56,497 bases of DNA. Origin: Anaerophaga thermohalophila DSM 12881. Its GTDB lineage: Bacteria > Bacteroidota > Bacteroidia > Bacteroidales > Marinilabiliaceae. The position numbers and the translations under genes were made by a program. Numbering within the stretch: position 1 is the first letter of the stretch; each line of letters opens with the position of its first letter. This document shows positions 37,074 to 44,597 of this stretch, piece by piece. A model generated the notes under the pieces. That model searched no databases. It saw nothing but the letters and a program-made list of their open reading frames with translations, and was not told the DNA's origin. Location: NCBI RefSeq assembly GCF_000191885.1, contig NZ_AEWI01000049.1, positions 1 through 56,497 of the forward strand. The letters run 5' to 3'.

Positions 37074-38624
37074 TCATTTTTCCTGCCTGTTTTCTTCGGG
37101 ATTATCCTTTCTGAATATTTTTTCAATCGATTCATCCGGGCTTATGATATTGTATCGTGACCAAAAATCGGGATCGTAAGTTTCTATCTGATCGGAAAGG
37201 ATATAATCTTCCCTGAAGGCTTCAGACCATCTGAGTTCCTTTCTTTCGCCGGGACGTAAGTCGGTAATCAGCATTTCGGAGACGGTATTGAAAACCGTTC
37301 TCACTTTTTTTTCACGATCAATAATCTTCATACTTACTTCTCCTTTCACACTATTCAGCACCCATTTGTCTTTCCATGGCCGGTAGTCAATATGATACCG
37401 GGCGAAGAAAGGACGTGTGCGGTATCGTCTGCTGTCCCTTCTAATCAGATATTCTCTGCTTTTGCGGATGGTTTTCCGGGTCATCTCAAAATCTGCACTG
37501 ACGATTGCAAAAGTTTCTTCATCAACTCTTATTTCTCCTTCATACAATAATTCACCGGTGTCGTTAATCGGCTCGAAACCAACTACAAAGACATTACGCC
37601 CCTGTTCATAGTCCATCCTTTTGAATGAATATTCATATTTTGAACTACCTTCCTGGTCGGGCAGAAATCCACCTTGTCTTACAATATCCACGCGGCTAAA
37701 CAGCAAAGGGCCGCCCTGGAGTTTGAAGTTGATCACTTCCATATCACCTTCGGCTTTCCCTTTCCTGCCTTTAACGAATCGAACTCTCTCAAGCGCGTAA
37801 TTACGGGAATAGGGAGGCTTGTAGATTTCAATCACGGCTTCTGAAACATCCACATATACGCCATCCTGTTGTATGCTCTCCCTGAAAAAAGCTGTCAGAA
37901 TGAGCGGTTCGGAAGCGTAATTAAAAGGTTTTCGCCTGACAACTTCTTCCATAATACGGTCGGCCTTTACATATCTTACCAGAACTTCCGGCAGTTGGAC
38001 GGAGGTTTCCTGAAGTGCCACGGTGACCAGTGTATCATTGGGCGGTATGGTGATATATTTTCTTAAATACCCGAGATTGGAAAACACCAGTTTTTCACCA
38101 ATGTAGCCGGGTGGCAAATATATGCTGAACCGTCCTTCACTGTTGGTGGCTGTTCCGATGGTTTTACCCTCCACTCCGATATTGACCATTGCCATCGGTT
38201 CCCGTTCCAGTGAATCAATTACCATTCCTTCGATATGAACAGATTGCTTTGGCAGACGTGCAGGCTCAAATGAAATTATAATCTGTTTTTCCATTTCATG
38301 TACCCGGAATTGATCATTTTTCAGATATTTCAATAGAAATTTATCCAGATAAACCGAGTCTGCTACGGCAAAGATAATACTGTCCCCATCAATAACAGAG
38401 GCATCATACGAAAAGGAAATGTCAAAGTCGGCCGAGATAGAGTCAAGAAATGCTGAGAAACTGAGACTGTCGTATGAGAAGGAATATTTTTGTGATAAGA
38501 TGCTGTTCTTTTCCTGGGAAAGACTCTTCGGTATGTTCCATACAGAAAGCATTATCAGGCAGATAAGAGCCTTGAAAATCCGGCCTTTTAAAGGTGTGTT
38601 TGTGTGTTTTAATTGGTACAACAT
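37074..38624 (-). CDS. Secreted STN / carboxypeptidase-regulatory-like domain protein
   Basis: 516 residues from the ATG at 38624; the frame extends to an ATG at 38762 that overlaps the fecR stop (TGATG), but only the inner start gives a proper signal peptide (MLYQLKH...ALICLIMLSVWNIPKSLSQ). After it come an STN domain (about 45-115, FSFSYDASVIDGDSI), a carboxypeptidase-regulatory beta-sandwich (about 128-195, GTATNSEGRFSIYLP) and a C-terminal region of about 300 residues resembling the DUF5686-type extensions of Bacteroidota surface proteins. There is no TonB plug or barrel. STN domains normally talk to FecR; its place after the sigma/FecR genes suggests it is the signal sensor of this set. 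Confidence 0.72.
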   Translation of the reverse strand: MLYQLKHTNTPLKGRIFKALICLIMLSVWNIPKSLSQEKNSILSQKYSFSYDSLSFSAFLDSISADFDISFSYDASVIDGDSIIFAVADSVYLDKFLLKYLKNDQFRVHEMEKQIIISFEPARLPKQSVHIEGMVIDSLEREPMAMVNIGVEGKTIGTATNSEGRFSIYLPPGYIGEKLVFSNLGYLRKYITIPPNDTLVTVALQETSVQLPEVLVRYVKADRIMEEVVRRKPFNYASEPLILTAFFRESIQQDGVYVDVSEAVIEIYKPPYSRNYALERVRFVKGRKGKAEGDMEVINFKLQGGPLLFSRVDIVRQGGFLPDQEGSSKYEYSFKRMDYEQGRNVFVVGFEPINDTGELLYEGEIRVDEETFAIVSADFEMTRKTIRKSREYLIRRDSRRYRTRPFFARYHIDYRPWKDKWVLNSVKGEVSMKIIDREKKVRTVFNTVSEMLITDLRPGERKELRWSEAFREDYILSDQIETYDPDFWSRYNIISPDESIEKIFRKDNPEENRQEK

Positions 38625-38761
38625 AACTCGAATTGCCTGGTCTTGAAACTGTGTGGTGTTGCAACCGGAATAGGAGCGACTTTGCCGTGCAGATACCTTT
38701 ACTGTTTCATGTCCGGGACAGCTGTCGGGCAAAAGGCTAAGTGCGGATGTTATTTCAGCCA

Positions 38762-39763
38762 TCAGGGGGTTGCTCTGGACAAAAACACGGTGTCTCCCTC
38801 TCTTTTTGATTGCAGATTAAAGGTAACACAAACTACTTCAAGAACAAAATCCAGGGAGTTTTGACTAAATCGTGCCGTGAGTTTCTCCCCGGTAAGAGTA
38901 GTATCTGAAATTTGAATATTAACGCCGTAAACTCGTTCTAAAGTTTCGGCGACGACCGGCAACGGGGTTTCATCAAAACTCATTTTCCCTGTCAGCCATG
39001 CCAGTATATTAGGGTCTGTAGATGACTTTATCACCAATTCTGCGGATTTTTTATCAAAAAAAGCTGTTTGCCCTTTTTTTAATATTTCAGTGGCAGATTT
39101 TGCAGAAGCGGATACTTCAACTTCTCCTTCCAGTACCGCAACTTCGGTGACATTCAGATTGGGATAGGCTCTTACATTAAACTGCGTACCGGTCACTTTA
39201 ATGGTTATGCCCCCGGCATGGACAATAAATGGCCATTCTTTGTCGCTTTTTACCTTAAAGTATCCCTCTCCATCGATTTCAACGATTCTTTGATCGTCAT
39301 CGAAAGGTTGGTCGCAACTGAATCTTGAGCCCCTGTTTAAAGTGATAACGCTGCCATCGTCAAGTACTATTTCTTCCTGTGTATTGTTTGCAACAATCAG
39401 TGATGATTTGTGATGATCCTTACCGGGTATAATAAACCACAACAGTCCAAGCAGCAACACCAGCGATGCAGCTGCTGATAACCACCACCTGATACGGGGG
39501 GATGGTTTTCGGGCCATCGATGCGGGTTCATGCACGGTGAAATGTCTTACCTTCTCCCATGCTGCATCGGTGTCGATTGTTTTCATTATCAAAGCATCTT
39601 CACCTTTTTCCCAGCTTTGTTTGATTTGCTGCCATTCTTCGCGGTTCTCTTTGCCGGCTTTCAGCCATTCTTCAAATAAGCCGCGGTCTATTTCATCAGC
39701 TTCACCGCTGAGTATCCTGGCCGCAAGTTCCCAGTCGATATTGTAATTGTTATCGGTCATCAC
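38762..39763 (-). CDS. FecR-family anti-sigma factor
   Basis: 333 residues. The cytosolic N-terminus (1-90, with the DUF4880-like FEEWLKAGKENREEWQQIKQSWEKGE) binds sigma; one membrane helix follows (WWLSAAASLVLLLGLLWFIIPG, about 98-118); the periplasmic FecR domain has VLDDGSVITLNRGS and VTGTQFNVRAYPN...VLEGEVEVS, and the C-terminal STN-like DUF4974 region is ETPLPVVAETLERVYGVNIQI. It passes an extracytoplasmic signal to the ECF sigma factor encoded at 40320. Start at 39763 (MMTDNN); Met2 is equally likely. Sigma and fecR are separated by 556 repeat-filled bases, which is unusual. Confidence 0.92.
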   Translation of the reverse strand: MMTDNNYNIDWELAARILSGEADEIDRGLFEEWLKAGKENREEWQQIKQSWEKGEDALIMKTIDTDAAWEKVRHFTVHEPASMARKPSPRIRWWLSAAASLVLLLGLLWFIIPGKDHHKSSLIVANNTQEEIVLDDGSVITLNRGSRFSCDQPFDDDQRIVEIDGEGYFKVKSDKEWPFIVHAGGITIKVTGTQFNVRAYPNLNVTEVAVLEGEVEVSASAKSATEILKKGQTAFFDKKSAELVIKSSTDPNILAWLTGKMSFDETPLPVVAETLERVYGVNIQISDTTLTGEKLTARFSQNSLDFVLEVVCVTFNLQSKREGDTVFLSRATP

Positions 39764-40319
39764 TTCGTGTTAATTTTCTTGAACTATTATACCATAATAG
39801 ATCGTTAGATTCTTAGATATAAGATATAAGATGATTCATAAAATATTGATATACTGCATTTTAATAAATTCAATCTTTAATTACAAGCAATTGGTTTGCA
39901 ACGTATTGTAAACGTTTAACGAACTGTTGATGCTATAGATCGTTAGATTTTAAGCTATCAGATGCAAGCTAAAGGCAACAGTTTGACAGGCAGAAGGTAG
40001 AAAATGCAATGTCTTTGGCACACTATGTCATCTTTAGCGAGTTTTACCTGGTCATTGTTAAGATTCTTTGTCGTGCCTCCTTCCCGATTAAAATCGGTAC
40101 CAGTCGCATGCTCCTGGCAGAATGACATAAGGCGGTCTGTCATTCTGAGCGAAGCGAAGAATCTCTTATTTCTTAAAATCTAAAAATCTAACATCTAATT
40201 AATATGTCATTGAAAAATTAGTGTAAATCTGTGATATCTGTGTTGCACCCTCAACCTTGACCTCAACCTTGACCTCAACCTTAACCTCAACCTTAGCCTC
40301 AATCTCAAATCCGTCTGTA
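39764..40319. repeat. Repeat-filled gap between sigma and fecR
   Basis: Contains ATAGATCGTTAGATT repeats (39798 and 39934), a family C palindrome at 40062-40164 interrupted by a 35-base insertion with CCGATTAAAATCGG, the AAATCTGTGATATCTGTGTTGCA motif at about 40224 and a (TCAACC)n-type tract at 40246-40311. No gene is convincing; one short minus-strand frame (39958-40143) is built from repeat sequence. Confidence 0.65.
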
Positions 40320-40871
40320 TCAGACCTGTTTGTGTTTGCTCTTTTCAGGGCTAAAGGTCTCGCGCAATGTTTTTAGTGCTTTACCCATCTGAACCTCCAC
40401 TGTCTTTGATGAAATGGCAAGTGCAGTCGCGATTTCTTTATATTTCAGACCGTCGAAACGGCTCATTTTAAATATTTTTTGCCGTTGAGGGGGCATCTCA
40501 TTAATGGCTTTATCTATTTTTTCCAGCAGTTCTTCCTTCATCCCGTATTCTTCCTCTTCGACCGTTGGAAGTTGAAACTGCTCTTCAACAGATAAATGGT
40601 ATCGGGTTCGTTTTATTTCATTGATACATCTGTTACGCACAGCCATCATCAAATAAGCATTCAGAGATTCAATTTTCAGTTCTTTTCTCTTTTCCCATAG
40701 TTTAATAAATACCATCTGAACCACATTTTCCGCTTCCATACGGTCCGGAATGAATTTCATGGCAAATACGACCAGCCGGGCATACCACGAACGGAACAAT
40801 TGTTCAAAAACCTGTTCATCCCCCATGGCTATGAGTCGAAGTATTTCTTTTTCCGTTCGTGGTTTTTTCAT
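40320..40871 (-). CDS. ECF RNA polymerase sigma factor
   Basis: 183 residues of the Bacteroidota FecI-like group. Region 2 is VFEQLFRSWYARLVVFAMKFIPDRMEAENVVQMVFIKLWEKRKEL (about 18-62) and region 4 is MPPQRQKIFKMSRFDGLKYKEIATALAISSKTVEVQMGKAL (about 130-170). With the FecR protein at 38762 it forms a cell-surface signalling pair. The start codon (40869-40871 on the plus strand) is part of the TTCAT/ATGAA target of a family B insertion, so the native promoter has been displaced by 230 bases of repeat. Confidence 0.92.
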   Translation of the reverse strand: MKKPRTEKEILRLIAMGDEQVFEQLFRSWYARLVVFAMKFIPDRMEAENVVQMVFIKLWEKRKELKIESLNAYLMMAVRNRCINEIKRTRYHLSVEEQFQLPTVEEEEYGMKEELLEKIDKAINEMPPQRQKIFKMSRFDGLKYKEIATALAISSKTVEVQMGKALKTLRETFSPEKSKHKQV

Positions 40872-41101
40872 CCGTATAAAATAAGTCTAAGTTATTGGTC
40901 GGATGGAACTCGCATGCAAAGACTTATACATATTCTGTTGTGACAAACTTTGCCATGCTCGTTTCATCTTACATTTAATAACTTGTTAAAGTTGTTGATA
41001 TTGTTAATGTGTTAGTTGTTAGAATGTTATAAGTTTATTGCATTAGCTAACAATCCTAACAATCTAACAATTTTATAACAATCTTGCCATGCTTGTTTCA
41101 T
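40872..41101. mobile_element. B-E-B composite at the ECF sigma start codon
   Basis: TTCAT at 40867-40871 and 41097-41101 flank it. The first B unit has hairpin arms CATCCG (40869-40874) and CGGATG (40900-40905) and ends GCCATGCTCGTTTCAT. Family E follows (TTACATTTAATAAC, GTTAGAATGTTATAAG, TAGCTAACAATCCTAACAATC) and a B tail TTGCCATGCTTGTTTCAT. Between it and the next element (41102-41284) is a stretch with no gene and a solo A end (TGAGTATAGTATAAAAAGC at 41261). Confidence 0.8.
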
Positions 41102-41284
41102 TGTCAGCCCGGTTTTTTATGCCAAATCCTGAACCTCATAGTGCGAAAATATGTTCTGTTATTAGTATGACACGAAGATGAGAATAAACCCTTATTCGCA
41201 ATTTACAATTTTCGTTCTTTTTGGCTAAAAAGGTTAATTTTGCGGAACCTTAAATAGTACTGAGTATAGTATAAAAAGCATATA

Positions 41285-41427
41285 TGAACACAGTCTAAAA
41301 AGTATCTTTGTTGCCAAACTCGTTGTTGTTTTAAATTTTTGTATCCTTATTAACAACAAGTTAACTCCGGTACAAAAATTTAAATCGCCTTGATTTTGAC
41401 AAAAATATGCTTTTTATACTGCACTCA
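41285..41427. mobile_element. Family A element, 143 bp, with TATA duplication
   Basis: Left end TGAACACAGTCTAAAAAG, right end GCTTTTTATACTGCACTCA. The duplication TATA lies at 41281-41284 and 41428-41431. The interior (CTTTGTTGCCAAACTCG, TTAACAACAAGTTAACTCC, GGTACAAAAATTTAAA, CCTTGATTTTGACAAAA) is shared with 49107, 55025 and 20500. It ends 21 bases before the menA start, and the ATG in its right end (41407) makes a spurious upstream start in frame with menA. Confidence 0.9.
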
Positions 41428-41448
41428 TATATTAAACATCTAATACGC

Positions 41449-42366
41449 ATGGCACTAAATATCAAAGCCTGGATTATTTCCTTTCGACTGCGAACATTAC
41501 CGCTGGCCCTCTCCGGTATTTTTATGGGTTCCATACTTGCAGCGGAAGCGGGTAGTTTTAAATGGCCGGTATTTATATGGGCATTGCTCACGGCATTGTT
41601 TTTACAGATTCTGTCGAACCTGGCCAATGATTACGGCGATGCCCTGTCGGGAGCCGACAATGAAGAAAGACAAGGTCCTCGGAGGATGATACAGGGTGGA
41701 GTTATTACCCTGAAACAGATGAAAAGGGCGGTTATTGTTACAGCAACTCTGGCGCTTATTTCGGGCATGGTCCTTATTTTCGTTTCATTAAAGGGCAGAC
41801 AACTTGCAGCTTTAGCGTTCTTTATATTGGGACTTTTAACCATTACTGCAGCAATACGATATACAGTCGGGCGAAATCCTTATGGATACAGAGGATTTGG
41901 CGATTTTTATGTGTTCCTTTTTTTCGGACTGATGGGAGTAGGGGGTACCTTTTTTCTTCATGCCGGCATGTGGGAATGGCCGGTTTTGCTACCGGCATCG
42001 GCAGTCGGGTTTTTCAGTACCGGAGTGCTGAATCTGAATAATATCAGGGATATAGAGAGTGACAAAAAAAGCGGGAAGAAGACCTTGCCCGTTATGATGG
42101 GCAGAAAACCGGCGGCATTTTACCACCTGTCGCTTCTTGTGATGGGATGGATCGCGTTTATTTTGTGGTTGATAATTTTCCATGATGGGAATGTTGGCGT
42201 CTGGTTGCCATTGATAGTTTTGCCGGTTTTTGTTCTGAATGCCATTTCGGCATTTCGTTTTGGGGCACCTTCGTCAAAGCTCGATTCTCAATTGCGAAAT
42301 CTTTCTCTGGGTACGCTTTTTCTGGTTATTTTTTATGGAACAGGTTCATTGTTTATTATATGCTGA
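41449..42366 (+). CDS. menA: 1,4-dihydroxy-2-naphthoate polyprenyltransferase
   Basis: 305 residues from the ATG at 41449 (MALNIKAWIISFRLRTLPL); the frame is open from 41407 but those 14 codons come from the repeat. A UbiA-family membrane enzyme with about eight helices. The first aspartate-rich motif is NLANDYGDALSGADN (about 66-80) and the second is NNIRDIESDKKSGKKTLPV (about 197-215). It prenylates 1,4-dihydroxy-2-naphthoate to demethylmenaquinone in the inner membrane. It overlaps menC by 7 bases, forming a menA-menC-menE operon. Confidence 0.94.
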   Translation: MALNIKAWIISFRLRTLPLALSGIFMGSILAAEAGSFKWPVFIWALLTALFLQILSNLANDYGDALSGADNEERQGPRRMIQGGVITLKQMKRAVIVTATLALISGMVLIFVSLKGRQLAALAFFILGLLTITAAIRYTVGRNPYGYRGFGDFYVFLFFGLMGVGGTFFLHAGMWEWPVLLPASAVGFFSTGVLNLNNIRDIESDKKSGKKTLPVMMGRKPAAFYHLSLLVMGWIAFILWLIIFHDGNVGVWLPLIVLPVFVLNAISAFRFGAPSSKLDSQLRNLSLGTLFLVIFYGTGSLFIIC

Positions 42367-43382
42367 AAGCTGATTACCAACCCTATAAATTGATGTTCAA
42401 AACCCCCGGGGGAACTTCAAGGGGGGTGCTTACCGAAAAGCAGAGTTGGTTTATTACCATTTATGATGATGCTGCACCCTCGAAACGGGGAATAGGAGAA
42501 TGTTCGGTTTTGCCAAAGCTAAGTTACGATGACCGGCCAGGGCTTAAAGAAAAAATTGAATTTGTTTGCAAAAATGCAGATGCCCTCAGGGATGACTTTC
42601 ATGATGAGTTACGTGACTGGCCCTCATTGCGCTTTGCCGTAGAAACAGCACTGATCGGTTTGTCAACGCCGGGTAGTGATATTCTGTTTCCCTCGGCATT
42701 TACCCGTGGTGAGCATGGCATTCCTATAAACGGGTTGATCTGGATGGGAGCGCCCGATTATATGTTACAGCAGATAGAAGAAAAGATATTGGCCGGCTTC
42801 ACTTGTTTGAAAATGAAGATAGGTGCGATTGGTTTTGATGAGGAATATCGCATTCTGGAGGCTCTAAGGAGGCGTTTTTCCAAAGACCAACTGGAGCTGA
42901 GGGTGGATGCCAACGGGGCGTTTTCCCCTGCTCAGGCACCCGGGATACTCGATAAACTGGCACGTTTGGATATTCATTCCGTAGAGCAGCCCATAAGGGC
43001 CGGCCATTGGGAAGAGATGGCTGCTTTGTGCGAGTCGTCACCCATCCCCATTGCGCTCGATGAAGAACTTATCGGTATCAATGATATTGAAGAGAAGAAG
43101 CAAATGATGAACACCATCAGACCACAATTCATTATACTGAAACCCAGCCTGACTGGTGGGTTAAAGGCCTCCGAAGAATGGATTCAAATAGCCGGTGATA
43201 ATGGTACCGGATGGTGGATAACCTCGGCTCTCGAAAGTAATATTGGCCTTAATGCCATAGCACAGTGGACTTATACTCTTGATAACAGGATGCCTCAGGG
43301 GCTGGGCACCGGACAGGTTTTTTCCAATAATGTACCATCGCGCCTTTATACCGATAAAGGTCATTTATGGATGCATGACTGA
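42360..43382 (+). CDS. menC: o-Succinylbenzoate synthase
   Basis: 340 residues, enolase superfamily. It dehydrates SHCHC to o-succinylbenzoate in menaquinone synthesis. The catalytic lysine pair is in CLKMKIGAI (about 143-151); the metal ligands are Asp in RVDANGAF (about 181), Glu in SVEQPI (about 210) and Asp in ALDEELIG (about 234); the second catalytic lysine is in ILKPSLTGG (about 261). The N-terminal capping domain (1-110) is present. It starts within menA (7-base overlap) and its stop TGA is followed directly by the menE ATG. Confidence 0.93.
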   Translation: MLKADYQPYKLMFKTPGGTSRGVLTEKQSWFITIYDDAAPSKRGIGECSVLPKLSYDDRPGLKEKIEFVCKNADALRDDFHDELRDWPSLRFAVETALIGLSTPGSDILFPSAFTRGEHGIPINGLIWMGAPDYMLQQIEEKILAGFTCLKMKIGAIGFDEEYRILEALRRRFSKDQLELRVDANGAFSPAQAPGILDKLARLDIHSVEQPIRAGHWEEMAALCESSPIPIALDEELIGINDIEEKKQMMNTIRPQFIILKPSLTGGLKASEEWIQIAGDNGTGWWITSALESNIGLNAIAQWTYTLDNRMPQGLGTGQVFSNNVPSRLYTDKGHLWMHD

Positions 43383-44543
43383 ATGATGCAACACAAGTAC
43401 AGAAAATACAGACAGCTTACTATTGCCGGACAAACTTACAATCCGGAGGCACTATTTCATTTATCCGAAGAAAAACTTACCGATGAACATGTCCCTGCCT
43501 GGGAAAAAGAAATATATCGGTTTATTTTAGAATGGCTGAGCGATGAAGACACGATTTTAGTGCAAACATCCGGTTCTACCGGGACGCCAAAGAAAATGCC
43601 GGTCAGAAAAGATGCCATGCTCCAATCGGCCTTTAACACGATTGATTTTTTTGGTCTGACTCCCGGTATGTCAGCCCTTCTTTGTCTTCCGGTCAATTAT
43701 ATTGCCGGCAGGATGATGATCGTACGGGCTTTTGCAGGTGGACTCGATCTTGTTCCTGTTCCGGTAACCGGCAGGCCTTTGCAACATCTTGCCGGTCCGG
43801 TAGATTTTGCGTCAATGATCCCGTTGCAAATGATGAATGAGCTTTCTGTCGAACCATCGCGCCTTCATCTTCTGAGAACCGTGATGCTTGGCGGGAGTGC
43901 TGTTAGCAATGAATTGGTCCGGAAACTGGAAAACCAGACTTTCCGCGCGTGGGAAACTTATGGTATGACAGAGACATTATCGCACATAGCATTGAGACCT
44001 CTTAACGGGAATGAATCGAGCATGACAAGGTTGTCACAAAAAAACATGGATAAAACTGAATCATGCGAGTTCCATCAGACCAATATCTTAAATAAATTTT
44101 ATACGGATGAAAAAAATAATTTTTTCACGCCTCTGAAAAATGTTCGCATTTTCACGGATGAGCGCAACTGCCTGGTAGTGGACGCCGCCGGTATAACCAA
44201 TACGCCGGTTGTTACCAACGATATTGTTGAAATCAATAAAAACGGAACATTCAGAATTAAAGGAAGAATTGATAATATTATTAACACCGGCGGCGTTAAG
44301 GTTTCACCCGAGGAAATAGAACAACGTCTGTCGGGTTTAGTTCCGGAGCCTTTTTATATCTCTTCAAGGCCACATCCTTCCCTGGGTAACGAGGTTGTTC
44401 TGGTCGTGCCCCGGAAACCGGATAACGTCGATGCCTTGTTGCAACGCCTCAGAAATGTTTTGCCTCCTTATCATGCCCCGAAAGATGTCGTTGTGAAACA
44501 GCCTTTCAGAATGACTGAAAGTGGGAAAATTAGAAGGGATTAA
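43383..44543 (+). CDS. menE: o-Succinylbenzoate-CoA ligase with an in-frame repeat insertion
   Basis: 386 residues. An AMP-forming ligase that activates o-succinylbenzoate with ATP and CoA. It has the P-loop TSGSTGTPKKMPV (about 58-70), the adenylate-binding WETYGMTETLSHIALR (about 192-207), the hinge aspartate region RIKGRIDNIINTGGVKVSPEEIE and the C-terminal lysine in ESGKIRRD. Between LNGNE and NNFFTPLKNVRIF lie 32 extra codons (about residues 210-242, SSMTRLSQKNMDK...FYTDE) translated from a family B element. The site is a loop at the end of the N-terminal domain, after the adenylate motif, so activity may survive. The start can be 43383 or 43386. It ends 54 bases before uvrA. Confidence 0.92.
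   Translation: MMQHKYRKYRQLTIAGQTYNPEALFHLSEEKLTDEHVPAWEKEIYRFILEWLSDEDTILVQTSGSTGTPKKMPVRKDAMLQSAFNTIDFFGLTPGMSALLCLPVNYIAGRMMIVRAFAGGLDLVPVPVTGRPLQHLAGPVDFASMIPLQMMNELSVEPSRLHLLRTVMLGGSAVSNELVRKLENQTFRAWETYGMTETLSHIALRPLNGNESSMTRLSQKNMDKTESCEFHQTNILNKFYTDEKNNFFTPLKNVRIFTDERNCLVVDAAGITNTPVVTNDIVEINKNGTFRIKGRIDNIINTGGVKVSPEEIEQRLSGLVPEPFYISSRPHPSLGNEVVLVVPRKPDNVDALLQRLRNVLPPYHAPKDVVVKQPFRMTESGKIRRD
44016..44111. mobile_element. Family B element inserted in frame within menE
   Basis: ATGAA at 44011-44015 and 44107-44111 flank a 91-base B unit (TCGAGCATGACAAGG to TTTTATACGG) containing TCATGCGAGTTCCATCAGAC, the B core. Element plus duplication is 96 bases, 32 codons, so the menE frame is kept and contains no stop. 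Confidence 0.92.
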
Positions 44544-44565
44544 CAATATTCCCCTCATCTTTTGG

Positions 44566-44573
44566 TATCTTTG
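44566..44573 (+). promoter_or_regulatory. Candidate -7 box for uvrA
   Basis: TATCTTTG matches TAnnTTTG and lies 24 bases before the ATG at 44598. This places the transcription start after the longer in-frame start at 44562, which is therefore rejected. Confidence 0.6.
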
Positions 44574-44597
44574 CAGGTCAATTTTGATTACATAATA

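Noticed and set aside
38625..38762. 46-codon extension of the STN protein, with an ATG overlapping the fecR stop
   Set aside because: The overlap is suggestive of coupling, but the extension would bury the signal peptide; the ATG at 38624 is preferred.
39958..40143. Minus-strand frame of 61 codons between sigma and fecR
   Set aside because: It is largely family C repeat sequence.
41407..41448. Upstream in-frame extension of menA
   Set aside because: The 14 codons come from the right end of a family A element; MALNIKAW at 41449 is the natural MenA start.
44562..44597. Upstream in-frame extension of uvrA
   Set aside because: It overlaps the TATCTTTG promoter box at 44566-44573; the start at 44598 gives the standard N-terminus.
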